Source: Polytrichum commune
Taxonomy: Eukaryota > Streptophyta > Polytrichopsida > Polytrichales > Polytrichaceae
Length of the DNA: 64,000 nucleotides
Direction of reading: 5' to 3'
Assembly (NCBI GenBank): GCA_950295325.1
Contig: OX485803.1
Location: 15,438,001 to 15,502,000 of the forward strand
This document shows positions 37,801-49,633 of the stretch, piece by piece (the first letter of the stretch is position 1; the number at the start of each line of letters is the position of its first letter). The position numbers and the translations under genes are program-made. A model generated the notes under the pieces. That model was not told the origin of the DNA, did no database searches, and saw only the letters and a list, made by a program, of their open reading frames with translations.

Positions 37801-39086
37801 TATGCAGAAACACGCAGCTGGAAACCCTCCTCTCGCAAAATGCGCACCAACTGGATAGCCTCCTTCTGCTCTCCTGCTCGCACCATCTTCAACAGCAGAA
37901 AGGCAGCTGGGTCTTCATTGTCACTATCCACCCCTGTTTCCAGCATTTGCTTCACGAAACACAATGCTTCTGTCTTTCGACCTTTCTCCCAGTAGGTTGT
38001 GATAATCGACTGGACGATGTGGAACTCCGGCTTCAAACCCACACAATGCATGTCCTGTACAAGAAAGAATAAGGGTCATATGGCTAGCCCTGCATTACAG
38101 AAGAGTGTGAAAGACTGAATTTCAGGGGAAAAGCGCTTCAACCACAACACTCAAGCACTTCACTTTCTGAGAACAGATTGCTTGGACTCAACACCTTGTT
38201 GACGACTCCTGAGTGGAGATGAACCCATGAAAGAGGAGCAGAAATTACAGATGCAATGCCAATGAAAGGATAACTGAGCAACCAAACCCATTTGAATTTG
38301 CCATGGCAGACTCTGAAAATAGGTCAAAAGAACACATGAAACAGGAGCAGATGTTACAGATGCAATGCCAATGAAAGAATAACTGAGCAACCAAGCTCAT
38401 TTGTATGCACTAAAACCCATTTGACTTTATGGCAGACTCTGAATATAGGTCAAAAGGACACATGTTTCTTGTCGATGATGATTATGATCATGATCATGAC
38501 TGACCTGCAGCAAGCTCTTGACTTCTTCCACAGATTGTTCACCTTCCACCAATTTCATAACCCAGCCATACATGATGGACATCATGAGTTTCTGTGTGTC
38601 GTCACCGACACGGTTCTCTCTCTGCATCCACTCGTAAACCTCAAGTGCACACCAAGAATCCCTACCCTCCTGTGCAAAATATGTGAGAACGAGCTCCAAA
38701 TCCTTGACAGATAACCTCTCTTGCATGCCACCCAAAACCTCGGCAGGCTCTCGCACCATTATCTCCAACTCGAAGATGGCTTCTTGGAATGGCTCCTCAA
38801 ACCTTTGTTCTACAGCAGCAGCATCACAATTGCCATTACCCCGATGATGATCTTCTTTGGAACATCTGATGATGGTGCCACGCTTCCTATTCTCAACTTT
38901 GGATTTGGATGTAACATACTCTCCAACACCTAACTTGAGAGATGTTGTTGTTGCCTTCATCCCCATCGCCTTTGCAAGTGTTGTCAATGTAGTAGTGAAA
39001 TTCCTGTCGTGTCTTTGTTGATGATGAGCACATGGTTGTAGCAGCGATGGGGAGTAACCTATAGGATGAAGTGCACATTGAGCCAT
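34835..39086 (-). CDS. Plastid pentatricopeptide-repeat-like protein (At2g30100 type)
   Basis: Exons on the minus strand: 39086-38505, 38054-37761, 36802-36456, 35129-34835. GT-AG junctions keep frame (phases 0, 0, 2) and give about 505 aa. I recognise the order of conserved segments of the Arabidopsis At2g30100 PPR protein: VREPAEVL...SVKDLELVLTYF, GRDSWCALEVYEW, DMHCVGLKPEF, the MYNTIIGICG helix pair, GPKPTKKTFTVLIGGFLKGG and the C-terminal AGMIEPCLLYFY. Two to four PPR-like helical hairpins lie at about 293-470. Residues 1-55 resemble a transit peptide (MAQCALHPIG start; a further upstream in-frame ATG exists at 39143). Family members bind organellar RNA; the specific target is unknown. 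A probable acceptor upstream of the ATG implies a leader intron. Convergent with GRXS16. Family identification is from memory. Confidence 0.85.
36900..38460 (-). repeat. Tandem repeat, about 110 bp unit, shared by two introns of the PPR gene
   Basis: Unit motifs are GCAGACTCTGAAAATAGGTC, AACACATGAAACAGGAGCAG and GATGCAATGCCAATGAAGG. Copies start near 36921, 37021, 37131, 37251, 37376, 37482, 37590 and 37690 in intron 2 (37760-36803), and near 38220-38310, 38302 and 38443 in intron 1 (38504-38055). The same unit in two introns separated by a normal exon means the array either spread between introns or predates them. Apparent reading frames in the array are repeats of ILHWHC-like peptides without coding support. 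Confidence 0.85.
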
Positions 39087-39469
39087 AGTGGATGAGAATG
39101 CCAGCTCATGAAATTTCACCTCCAGCTCCTCAAGATGCTGCAAAACCTACCTACAAAATACAGACAAAGATATCAACAAAACTGGAATTGATCAACTGCC
39201 AAGTGGCCAATTCTAAATGAGCATGCTACAGCCTAATTTCTTCAATCAAGCACAGTAAGCAAGCATGGGATTCCTGACAAAACTGGAAGACATTGAGGCA
39301 AAGTGAAGATATATTGAAGGTTCTGACAATAGGCAAGCACAATTACAATAGCTGTTGTGAGAGAACTCTGGTGAAGATGAGCAATTTACACAAGAACATC
39401 ATCCGAAACAGAGTTCCCAAATGGGAATTCTTATGATGTGCATCTTTCACCAAGGCTTGAGGAAACTAT

Positions 39470-40445
39470 TGAATGCCAAGCATTCATCAACACTACAAAA
39501 ATGCCTTCCACGCACACTTCCCGCCAGTCATGCACCCAGAATATGCATGCTGTTTATGAGTATACATGTGACTTTACACAGGAGATATAAAGTTTCCAAC
39601 ACAAATTTGACAGATTTATGCAATCATTCTCTTTTCTCACACACAACCTCACCTACGGGAAACTCCAGAATTGTCCACCGCCACTTGACAAATGTACTAA
39701 TCAACGAAATTTCAAATCATCCCCAAAGGTTAGCCTTTGCTTAATTACTCACGAAGGAACTCCAAAAGCGTGGAATCGGCCAAAGAATGACATAAATCTA
39801 CAAATCCATTGTCAGGCTTAAGCAATGATGGCAAGCATTCACCAACACTACCAAAATGCCTTCCGTACCACGCACCCAGAATATGGATGCTGTTGAGTAT
39901 ACATGTGCCCTTTAAGAGAAGAGAACAAGCCTCCAAACACATTCATGCAAACATTCGCTTATCTCTCGCACCTCCTCACCTACAAGAAACTCCAGAATTG
40001 TCCACCGAAACTTCACAAACGTACAAATCAACCAAATTTCAAATCATCCCCATAGGTTAGCATTACAGAGGAACGACCAAAAGCTTAAAATCGGCCAAAC
40101 AATAATATGAGTCCACAAATTCATTTGTCAGCCTTAAGCAATGATGATGGCAAGCATTCACCAACACTACAAAAATGCCTTCCACGCCATGCACCCAGAA
40201 AATGCATGTTGTAGATGAGTATACATGTGTCCTTACACAGAAGAGAGCAAGCTTCCAACCACATTAGACAGATTCATGTTAACCTTCACTGTTCTCTCAC
40301 ACCTCCTCATCTACAAGAGACTCCAGATTTGTCCACCGAAACTTCACAAATGTACAAATCAACCAAATTTCAAATCATCCCCATAGGTTTAGCCTTACAA
40401 AGGAACCACAAAAGCGCAAAATCGGCCAACGACAAAGAAATATCT
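39470..40445 (-). repeat. Three tandem units of about 330 bp upstream of the PPR start codon
   Basis: Units begin near 39472, 39829 and 40150 with GCAAGCATTCA.CAACACTA and include CACCCAGAATATG.ATG, TATACATGTG, CTCCAGAATTGTCCACCG and TTCAAATCATCCCCA. They lie between the likely splice acceptor just upstream of the PPR ATG (about 39158) and candidate leader sequences near 40920, so they probably fill a 5' leader intron, as in ALS. Confidence 0.75.
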
Positions 40446-40559
40446 ACGAATCCGTTGCCAGTCCCCAAATGTATAACAAAGAAAGCAGGGTTTCTTAAAA
40501 TCTCATAAAGGCATACTATAAAAAGCACGAAATTTTCTTTGCCAAAAACACCATGCACC

Positions 40560-43500
40560 ATGCATCATAAGAGAGATGAAGCAGCAGCAGACCTTTACAT
40601 GCAAAGGATGATGACAGTCTCCTCAGCCCATACTATTAGATTCGTCTTTCCCGTCGGTCCAACCTTGCAAAACACATCATCTCTTTCCAGCTCCTCCCAC
40701 TCAAAATTGAGGAGAAGAGAAACAAATAAACCTCATTCACTCATCCACTCATCCATTCGCCCCCAAGATTGTCCTCACATGGCCATGGTGATCGTGCAGA
40801 CAAAACCCAACATCAAAATCTGTATGCTGTGCAGATTCTAAGGAAGAGCAAGGGAGGCTAAGTTAAAAGAAGGGGCAGATGGAATGCTGCACGCGGCTCT
40901 TTGATCTTGCAAGTAAACTTACACTTGTAATAACGAGCTACAGGAGGAGTGGTCCCAGGCAGGAAAATTGCTATAATAAGAAGATGATGGCCTCCTGTGT
41001 CCCAGCATGGTGATGGTCATGTGCACTGTTGGTGATTCTTCATTCTTTTGTTTCAACTTTGATGATTGGAGAAAAGTGGATGTTCATCCGAGGGAAATGG
41101 AGTGAAGTTTGGATGTGTGGTGATTTGGAGGAAAACAGGAAAAGGGAACTCCATAGATCAACAAACAGATTCAAAGCCAGTCGATCCGACACTGAGAGGT
41201 CCCTTTTACGCTTTACTTGAGAGGTTGAGAGCTAGAAGAGTGGAGCGTTCTCATTGGAGGAAAGGAGCCCCTTGGGGTGGGTTTTACATTACGGTCCGGG
41301 TTAAGAAACTTAAGGTCCAAAACACCTCCCAAGATGAACTTTATTTTCGAACTCAAGCTTGGATTCAAGATCAAAGATTGGTTTCTCAAATTAGGAGGAG
41401 AATTTTGTTTTGGTCGGGATCGTCAAAGGTTTGTTAAGAAAGTGGTGTCACCTTCGCACCACTTCATTTTTTCCTACTTTGGACTAGGACCATAGTATAA
41501 TTGAGTCTAGAATTTTCTCTCAACTTGTAATTATAGGGTCTTACAATAGGATCCAAGCCCAAGCATACTTTATCATGCATGTCTTAGAAAAGGAGCGGGT
41601 TTTTGAAGCATTGTTGATGGGTCCAGCCATGCCCATAAGCAGGACATGCGTTGACACATGGTTTTTTAACCTCAGGTTAATCCATAGTTAACATACCTAT
41701 CATGTTGACAGTGTCACATCATAACAATATTCCACATGCCAATGTTTTAGTGTTACACACTGGGCATGAACATCACCATGAGCATGATGGCATGTGTGAT
41801 GGGACGCCATGATCTATCATTAACATTGTCCATCATGCCATAGGTGATGACTTACATGAAGCATCGGATGTTTCGATGTATCATAATGGATACGCTTCTA
41901 AATCGTGTCGAAGGTGGATACATCTACGAGGAGGACAGTTTAGGTTACACTTATTGGTTTTTCAATGAATTAGTGTATTATTTGAGTGTTATGATTGATG
42001 AAGTGACAATCTCTCCCGTCGTTGTCATTGATGTTATGCACACTTAGCATTATAGGGTATTTCACCAATAATTTGTGTTTGTTAGCAATTGAAAACCATC
42101 ACTACACGTAGGTGTAATACTTGAATTGGAGTTCACGAATATTCTTGTTGACTTAATGGCGAAACATTGAATAATTGTCTTCGTTAGGGTATGGTGGTCA
42201 TAGTTGTTGAAAGAGGAGAGTTGCCACAATACACCATCGGCAAAGACAATGGAATGGATACCAAGTGCTTGTGAGTTGGTTGAAGTGACTGCGTTCGAGT
42301 TTGGTATGATGCAAGTTGGATATCAAATGTGCGTTGGATGGTGGACACTCCAACATTGTTTTCGCTTCTAGGTAAGCATCTCTTGTTCTTCTCATTATCA
42401 ACGAAGCACCGAACGTTGTTGGCGTTGCTAAAGACGTATGCTTTTGCAACTTGGCATTGTTGTAGAGAAAACCTTCTTAATGTCTGGATGGTGCCTTGAT
42501 GGATCCATGTGCGAATGATTATGAGAAGCTCTAGGTCATTTCTGACAAGCTATTGGTCAGAATTCTAAGCCACCTTGGGCCCCTATTATACACTAGTGTT
42601 TGAGTTGACAACTCAAACTTGTAAATTGTCTGGAGTTTGATACTTGGATTGGACAAATGTTTCATCCATATCCCAATCTATTGAGAGTTTCATCAATGTT
42701 CAAGATCTCAACACTTTGAGTGACTATAGAGTGGCTGTGCTCAAAATGAGACTGCAAGGGGAGGGGGGTGGGAGGGAGAGGATTAAACAAAAGAGAAAGT
42801 AAAAAAAAACCCACAAAATATGGCATTATGATTCTCCGACATTACTAAGCAACCTCCGCGAGAAAGCTTACGACTATTGTAAAGTTTGTGATGCCTACCA
42901 TAGAGGAGGGTGAAAACATAGAGAGAAACATAATATAACTTAGGGATTTCTTTCAAAACAAACTAATCTCTAAATCAAGGTCAATTGCCCCGATCATTCG
43001 TAGTGGGACCAAGTTGGGATAAATGAACAACAAACTTGGGAGGGGCTGAGTTTTACGACACCCGGCATGGAAGGTGTTATCAATTGCATCATTAGAGAAG
43101 CTTTTGCCATAGACATTCCACATTAAGTCAACATCTAAGTTGTTGTAAGCATGGTTGAAAACTTGAAGCTCTTGAGTTGAAAGCTCAAGTGTAAGTGGAA
43201 TTGAGTGAGTAAGAGGCTCCCCAGTAGGGAGAAGGTTCATTTCTCCAAGCTCTTAACCTCTCTAAAGTAGTGTAAAGGAAGCCTCATACTTTGATGTCAT
43301 CTTCCACAACCACCCACTAGAGTCAAGGACTAGGTCTCACAAATTCTGAATGAATGAGAATTTCAACGGCACATACTTCAATGTGTGAAGCTATATTTCT
43401 AATTTCTAAAGGAAATCAAGAGAATTTACTTTGTGGCAAGTGGCATGCTACACTACATTTAGAATTCACCTCAATTTCCAGGGCCCAACGGTCCCGTGAA

Positions 43501-43737
43501 GAATGTAATGTACCTATTCCACATCCAATGTTGTTAATTTTTACTACAAGAAATACACTCCATTAGTGTTGCTTTCAACAAAATTGTTTGATAGTAGTAT
43601 ACATAATATATTCGTAAAGTTGACATTGATCAACTTGCCTTCAATGCATCATTCAAGTTAAATGTACCTTCATTATTAGTGTTCATCCACCGAGGTGAAT
43701 TTAAGCATGTTCTCTTTATGTTGATCATGAATGTCCA
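40560..43737. other. Upstream region of the PPR gene, then gene-free DNA
   Basis: 40560 to about 41200 should contain the PPR leader and promoter; a possible donor on the minus strand is CAAGT|GTAAGT near 40917-40922. From 41200 to 43737 no gene is recognised. The plus-strand frame 41066-41437 (123 aa, basic) lacks known motifs. Minus-strand frames at 42449-42198 and 43240-42953 are likewise unassigned. Confidence 0.4.
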
Positions 43738-44172
43738 AGAAGAAGAAGAAGAAGAAGAGCTCCGGTCTCCGGAGGAGGCCAGAGTGAATAGAGTGTTTGT
43801 TCGTAGAACATCCTAGGCCATGCCGCGGGCAATGGCATTAGATGTCAAACTACTTCACCCTTTGCAAGGAGTAGACACTATATTTAGTAATTTATAACCG
43901 CTACTAGTAACCGGTAGCATGGCACCACTCTAGGGGCCAAGGTATAGCGGGTTGCAGGTTTATTTGTTTAATTATGTTAAGTTCTGGAGATTTGTGATGG
44001 ATTGTTGGTTCTTTAGTCTTCGTTTATGAACTAGTATTGAGTGTACATATTGTGTGGCGATTATGTTAATTTGTTTAAATGTACTCATGATTTTCATGAT
44101 AGGGAGCTTAAGCATTGATTCTAAGCTTTTCATTGATGGGATGTGTGTTGTGGCCCTTGCTCTTGCGGCTAA

Positions 44173-44699
44173 GGGTGGGTTTAGACTTGGAGTCAGGGCT
44201 CAAAAATGGGTTGGGGTGCAAGAAATCCACTCCTCTCATTGGTAGAGAGGTTGGGACTTACCTCTTCAAGTTTACACCATGAGTTGGGGCCAATTAACAA
44301 ATAAATTATTTTATTCATCATGACAATGGCCTCAAGCCTTGGAAAAGAGAGCTCCCAACCTTGTGGATTCTTTCCCTCTAGTTGAGGCCATTGTTAGAGC
44401 TTTTATTTGCTTGTAGTAGTTTATTATTTGAGCATTGAATAGGAGGGGAGAAATTCTAAATTTATTATACTTTAATCATTATCCATAGAATAGTTCATGA
44501 GTACGTTGGTACGTGGATAAGCCTCTCATAATTGCAACCTCCAAATGGCCCCAACCCCACCTAAATAGGTTTACACATGAAAGCAATGAATGGAGTTAGG
44601 TTATTTTCTTATTAATGACCTTGGGGGCCCATTTGCATGCCACATGGGACATATTGGCCTTCATTCCCAATGGCCTTGGCCCCAAGTCTAAATAGGCCC
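44173..44699 (-). mobile_element. Tourist-like MITE, family T527, copy 1
   Basis: 527 bp element inserted in the endonuclease-coding part of the old LINE. Ends GGGTGGGTTTAGACTTGG and CCAAGTCTAAATAGGCCC, TSD TAA at 44170-44172 and 44700-44702. Almost identical in length and sequence to 49107-49633 in opposite orientation. The LINE copy at 62205-62938 is uninterrupted at the matching point (about 62640) and serves as an empty site. TIR and TSD fit PIF/Harbinger. Confidence 0.9.
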
Positions 44700-45039
44700 T
44701 AAGACTATGAGTGGGGCTACGTTCCATCCTTTGCTTATGATGTCATTAATGAGCGGTTGGTATTTTGTGGTTTTCCTATCGAGGGCTTCTGCAGCAAATT
44801 GGTCATTACAATATGTAAATTATATAAATTATATAGTAAGTTCTGGTGCAAGGGTTTTTGGTGGGGGATGGTTGTATAGGTGGTTGATAACACACAATAT
44901 ATCAGGTTTGAGTCTGGCGTTGCAATGGCATCTTTGGGCACCACATGTGCACGGTAGTAGCCATGTTGGCAACGTGTTTTCCCAAGATATTTCATTATGT
45001 GTTCCTGCGTTCATAAGTGTATAGTGTCTTGATATTTTA

Positions 45040-46466
45040 GATCCTAAGAGCATAACTCAATGCAATACTCATAGCCATCAAAAACATAAAAAATACTCAA
45101 ACAGAAACACATATATTTACAGATAATCTTAACAACATATTCTTAATCAACAATCATATACAACATCCCACATCACAACACCATCACCCAAACAAACTAC
45201 TCATAGTGGCCATCATTCGGCAAATATATTGGACCCCACACACAATACACACACACATGCATTATTGGAAATGAAACAACTGACACATTAGCCAATGACG
45301 AAACTCTCAAGGAGAAACCATCCCCCCACACCCCACATACATATAGCACACCCAACCCCATACTAGTTGGCAAGCTGCCCAATAGCCACACATAATGGCG
45401 CCATCCGTAACCTTAGCACATTCATAACAAAGGAACACGAATCCCGAGAAACACTACTAGCCAAATGCAAATTCCCGTATGTCGACAAATGGCTATCAAA
45501 TGAACAAATTAACCAAAAACTCTCTAACCATTTTTGGATAAACGACAAAGTGACAGACGCACAAATCACTCAAACACTAAAATTCAGATATGCCCAATAT
45601 ATGGGCAATAACTAGAAAAACATTTTTTGGCCTCTTACACACCAAAACTCCAATTGCACCCTATGCCACAAAAACAATAGAGACACATGGCCCCACCTCT
45701 TATCAACATGTGAACACCCATACCTAAAAGGACTAAGAATTGCAAGGCACAACATAGCAGTACACCTTATCACCCAAACGCTCCAAGCCAACAAAAACAC
45801 CCGGTACTTCACACTAACCAGTGCAGGGAAATTTAACAACACAACACCAGAACAAACAATCCCCGACTGGCTTATTAAATGCTCATGCCAACAAGCGCCA
45901 TACAATTGCCAAACTAAACTAAGACCAAACATCCTATGCATAATTGGTGCTCCCAACCATATACAAACACCCATGTCACCATCCCCAACACACAATCCAA
46001 TTTATCAAATTCACATACTGTCATGACAGATTCCTGGAACAAGCAATCACCCGAAAACACACGAAATATGACCCATTAATAAACACCATACAAAACAATG
46101 GGTGGAAGACTAACCCCATTATTACCATCACATTTGGAGTTAGAGGTGCCATCCACGAACACTCCATCAAAAAATTAACCAAACTAAAAATTTCTAAATC
46201 CAACATCAAACTCCTTATGAAACATATACATCAAAACGCCATCAAATACCTCACATACCTAGTTCTAAATAAAAGGAAACTAGATAACAAACAAACACCC
46301 ATCCCCCCGCCTTAGAGAGGTTAGATATGCTTAATATTACACTAGAGCCCACCTCCCCACGGAGGCAAAACACCTTATATTGCATCATGGTACACCGTGA
46401 TCAATACAAGGCTAACGGGCTCACATTCATGCTGGTACCAAGATACAGGCGTTATTTTTTCTGTTT
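45040..46466 (+). mobile_element. Second LINE copy, 5'-truncated, inserted in the old LINE
   Basis: 1427 bp on the plus strand, flanked by a perfect 15 bp direct repeat TGTCTTGATATTTTA at 45025-45039 and 46467-46481. It retains RNase H pieces IFTDNLNNIF and IIGNETTDTLAND (catalytic Asp residues present but in shifted frames), a knuckle CTLCHKNNRDTWPHLLSTC followed by RHN, and the endonuclease region KLRPNIL...QFIKFTYCHDRF, where the expected PD is PN. Coding ends at 46315 in LDNKQTPIPPP; a 3' UTR of about 150 bp ends in a T-rich stretch instead of TTC repeats, so this is a different subfamily from 43738 and 62205. Stops and frameshifts make it inactive. Confidence 0.85.
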
Positions 46467-47096
46467 TGTCTTGATATTTTAATCGATAAAATGAGTTTAC
46501 GTATTTCCCATACAACTTTATTGTGTCTCTTTGTTATAAGTGCATGGATGTGTTTTTGTTTGCATTTAAGTAGTACATGTAGCCATGTATTTGCATTTGA
46601 TGAGTTGCAGATAGGCATGTTTTTGATGGGTAGGCTTCTATGCTGAAGAAAAGTTGCTTTTTGGCATGACCCATATATTGTTCGGTTCGGAATTTTACTA
46701 GGCATGTTTTTTGTTTATCCGTGATGGTGGGGTTTGCCCAAAAGTCGTTTGATAGTACTTTGGCAATGTCATCGTTCTTGAGCCATTTGTATAGTTGGTG
46801 TGTTTGATTTGCTATGATTGTTAGGTTGTGTCTTGTGTCATATTTAACGATGTGTTTTCAGAGGTATCTAATGGAACCCTTGTCTAGTGTCTCTTGCATG
46901 GAGTGCCATCAGTCTTTTTGGAAGTAGTATGGTGTGGGGGTGTGCATGTTCGTATGATGTTGCGGCGCCTTTGTGGTCTAGTTCACGTCCATGTTTGGCT
47001 AATGCCTCTACTTGTTCGTTGCCGTTGATGTTTGTATGAGCTTTTATTTTGTGGAGTGTGGTGATGTGGGTGCGGGATATTATCATTTTAGTCATA

Positions 47097-48456
47097 AAGT
47101 CTAACCTTGTTAATACGACACTCGTTTATAGGACAACCTCAATATTACGACACATTTTTGCGTGACCAAACTTTTTAGTTCAAAACTCCTTCTTTTATAC
47201 AACTACGACACTTGTTAATACGACATTTAGAAACTCCGTTTTGTAATATTAAAGAGGGAATTAATGCTAAAATTCCTTTCATCCATGTTATGTACATCTA
47301 GAATTCATCCATTTATACTTGGGAACTACTTAAGAACTTCACATATTATTGGGAATTTAATGAGAATTAGGGTTACTAATGTAGAATGGACTTGGTTAGG
47401 GTATCTAAAATCGAAAGGTGATTGTGATTTTGGATAATGCATCTTCACATGTTGTTAGCTCTGCCAAAGTTGGTAAGTCTCGTGGTTTTTCAACCTTGGA
47501 ATTGAGCAACATGACTTTGGTATTCCTTCCTCCCAATGTTACAAGCGTAGTTCAACCTTTGGATCAAGGTATAATAGCATCTTTCAAAATTCAATACAAG
47601 AAGAAACTTTTATGGTGGATTTTGTCACAATATGATGATGTTGCATTGAAGGACTGAAAGAAGGTGGTGCCCAACATCAAACATGTTATCATGGGGAGTT
47701 GTGAAGTATGGAGTGATTGGATGCACAAATAGTTAGGAATTGTAGGAGGATGGCACGTATATTACTTGTAACATGGAATGTTGACTTTGCCCTAGTTGAT
47801 GAAAGGGGGAAGAATAAAATGCAAGAGAATTAGATGAACTTGGTGCTATGATTTCAAAGTTGCGATTGGGTGATGATGAGATGTCAATCGAGACTTACAT
47901 TCACATGGAAGGGGAAGAGATTACTGAGCTAGAATTGAGTACTAATGAGTTTTGGTGGATGTTACTTTGAGAATCAATTATGCACAATGCTTTGATCTTA
48001 ATGTTGATATGCATTCAGTAGATGTGGATGATGTTGCTCCACCTACAATATAGCATAGTGATGCTAAACATCACGCATCATTGTTGTCTAATTTCTTATT
48101 AATCAACTCTTTACATTTTGTTGTTAATGAAATTATTAGTTTTCAAAAGCTAGTAGGGAATTTAGATAAGATGATAGTTGCTAATTTAGATAGGCAACAC
48201 CGGAAATGTTTGAACTCTTATTTCAAGAGTTCTTGAGAGTATTTGTATTTGTTTGGAGTTATGAGTTATTATCTCATACAATCTATATTGCTTAAACTTG
48301 TTGTATATGTCTTTAAGCTCATATTGCTTATGTTTTTGTATTCCCTCGATAGCACGACAATTTTATGCCATTTGTCATATTAACAAGAAGACGACACCCC
48401 GATAATACGACATTTTTTGCGTTTCCCAAATGTGTCATACTAAAGAGGGAGAACAA
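47097..48456 (+). mobile_element. Pogo/Tigger-like element, internally deleted
   Basis: 1360 bp with TA duplicated at 47095-47096 and 48457-48458. Ends AAGTCTAACCTTGTTAATAC and the complement of TTGTTCTCCCTCTTTAGTAT pair imperfectly over 25 bp. Several TAATACGACA-type motifs near both ends (47120, 47150, 47207, 47218, 48403) look like transposase binding sites. The frame 47418-47657 encodes the DDE_1 segment: LDNASSH and FLPPNVTSVVQPLDQGIIASFK, with the second catalytic Asp and the Asp of LDQG. The N-terminal HTH/CENP-B domains and the first Asp are missing, so it is non-autonomous. Removing it restores the LINE RNase H frame exactly. Confidence 0.88.
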
Positions 48457-49106
48457 TAGCTTCTAGGATGTTTTTGTCTGGGTGACTATTGTGTAGAGTG
48501 GGGTGTTTGATTTGGATTCTTAAGAGGTATAAGACATTGAGGCACTCTGTGAATATATGGGTTGGTTCGTCACGGTATGTTGTGGTGAGTAGGTGTAGGG
48601 TGTGGTATATGGCCATCATTTCCGCTCGTAGTATATTTTGTAGTCTCGGTAGTCTTTTTGCAATTCTTAGGTCTTTGAAAGGATTATAAATACCATATCC
48701 CGCTTTTTCACATTTCCAATGTCCGCTACTTGTCTCTTTAGGTGGTTTGAATGACCCGTTTGTGTAGTAGCAAAATTGTGGTGAATATTTAAGGGATAGG
48801 CATTGTTATGGGTTGATAATCAGTGGGGTATATAGGGGTCCATGATGCAAATAAAGCGTATGACCTTCCTTTCGCAAGATGGGCTCCATTGGAGTAACTA
48901 GCATCAATTCCCGATGCTTAGCATTAGCATATGTGGAGCATATAAAGTGTCGTATCAAACCTATAATCACAAGAAACATGATGTATTGCATGATTTGACA
49001 TGACGCCAATGAACGTGCAACAATGACAATCAATAGGGTATGATGCATGCCAACGATAACAATGGATGCAGTGTGAAAAGTGCCCGTTTAAGGCCCACTT
49101 ACCTTA

Positions 49107-49633
49107 GGGCCTGTTTAGACTTGGGGTCAAGGCCATTGTGAACGAAGGCCAATATGTCCCATGTGGCATGCAAATGGGCCCCCAAGGTCATTAATAAGAA
49201 AGTAACCTAACTTCATTCATTGCTTTCATGTGTAAACCTATTTAGGTGGGGTTGGGGCCATTTGGAGGTTGCAATTATGAGAGGCTTATCCACGTACCAA
49301 CGTACTCATGAACTATTCTATGGATAATGATTAAAGTATAATAAATTTAGAATTTCTCCCCTCCTATTCAATGCTCAAAGAATAAACTACTACAAGCAAA
49401 TAAAAGCTATGACAATGGCCTCAACTAGAGGGAAAGAGTCCACAAGGTTGGGAGCTCTCTTTTCCAAGGCTTGAGGCCATTGTCATAATGAATAAAATAA
49501 TTTATTTGTTAATTGGCCCCAACTCATGGTGTAAACTTGAAGAGGCGAGTCCTAGCCTCTCTACCAATGAGAGGAGTGGAATTCTTTCACCCCAACCCGT
49601 TTTTGAGCCTTGACTCCAAGCCTAAACCGGCCC
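49107..49633 (+). mobile_element. Tourist-like MITE, family T527, copy 2
   Basis: 527 bp, ends GGGCCTGTTTAGACTTGG and CCTAAACCGGCCC, TSD TTA at 49104-49106 and 49634-49636. Inverted relative to the copy at 44173-44699 and of the same length. No coding capacity. Confidence 0.9.

Larger units (their letters stand above)
43738..49048 (-). mobile_element. Old LINE, RNase H + CCHC + restriction-like endonuclease, broken by three insertions
   Basis: Read on the minus strand with insertions ignored, one C-terminal polyprotein is traceable: a segment ending PLIINP; RNase H with YYTNGSF (48740 region), LRAEMMAI, IFTECLN and, after the pogo insertion, KIKAHTNINGNEQVEALA (about 47050-46990); a CCHC-type knuckle followed by RHNKVVWEI (about 46600-46500); then, after the second LINE, CTCGAQRCHCNARLKPDIL and FIEFTYCND (44970-44780), a PD-(D/E)XK-like endonuclease core. 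The 3' end is a CTCCGGTCTCCGGAG hairpin (43760-43774) and (TTC)n (43738-43758). RNase H Asp residues are changed (TDGS to TNGS, FTD to FTE), so the copy is dead. RNase H plus this endonuclease recalls Dualen/RandI LINEs. The 5' end and its TSD were not found. Confidence 0.75.

Noticed and set aside
36900..38400. Extra PPR exons encoding ILHWHC-like repeats
   Set aside because: The periodic peptide follows the 110 bp intronic tandem unit, contains stops in other units, and canonical splice sites exclude it.
41066..41437. 123 aa basic plus-strand frame upstream of the PPR gene
   Set aside because: No recognisable motif, splice context or relatives that I know; probably chance in a GC-balanced promoter region.
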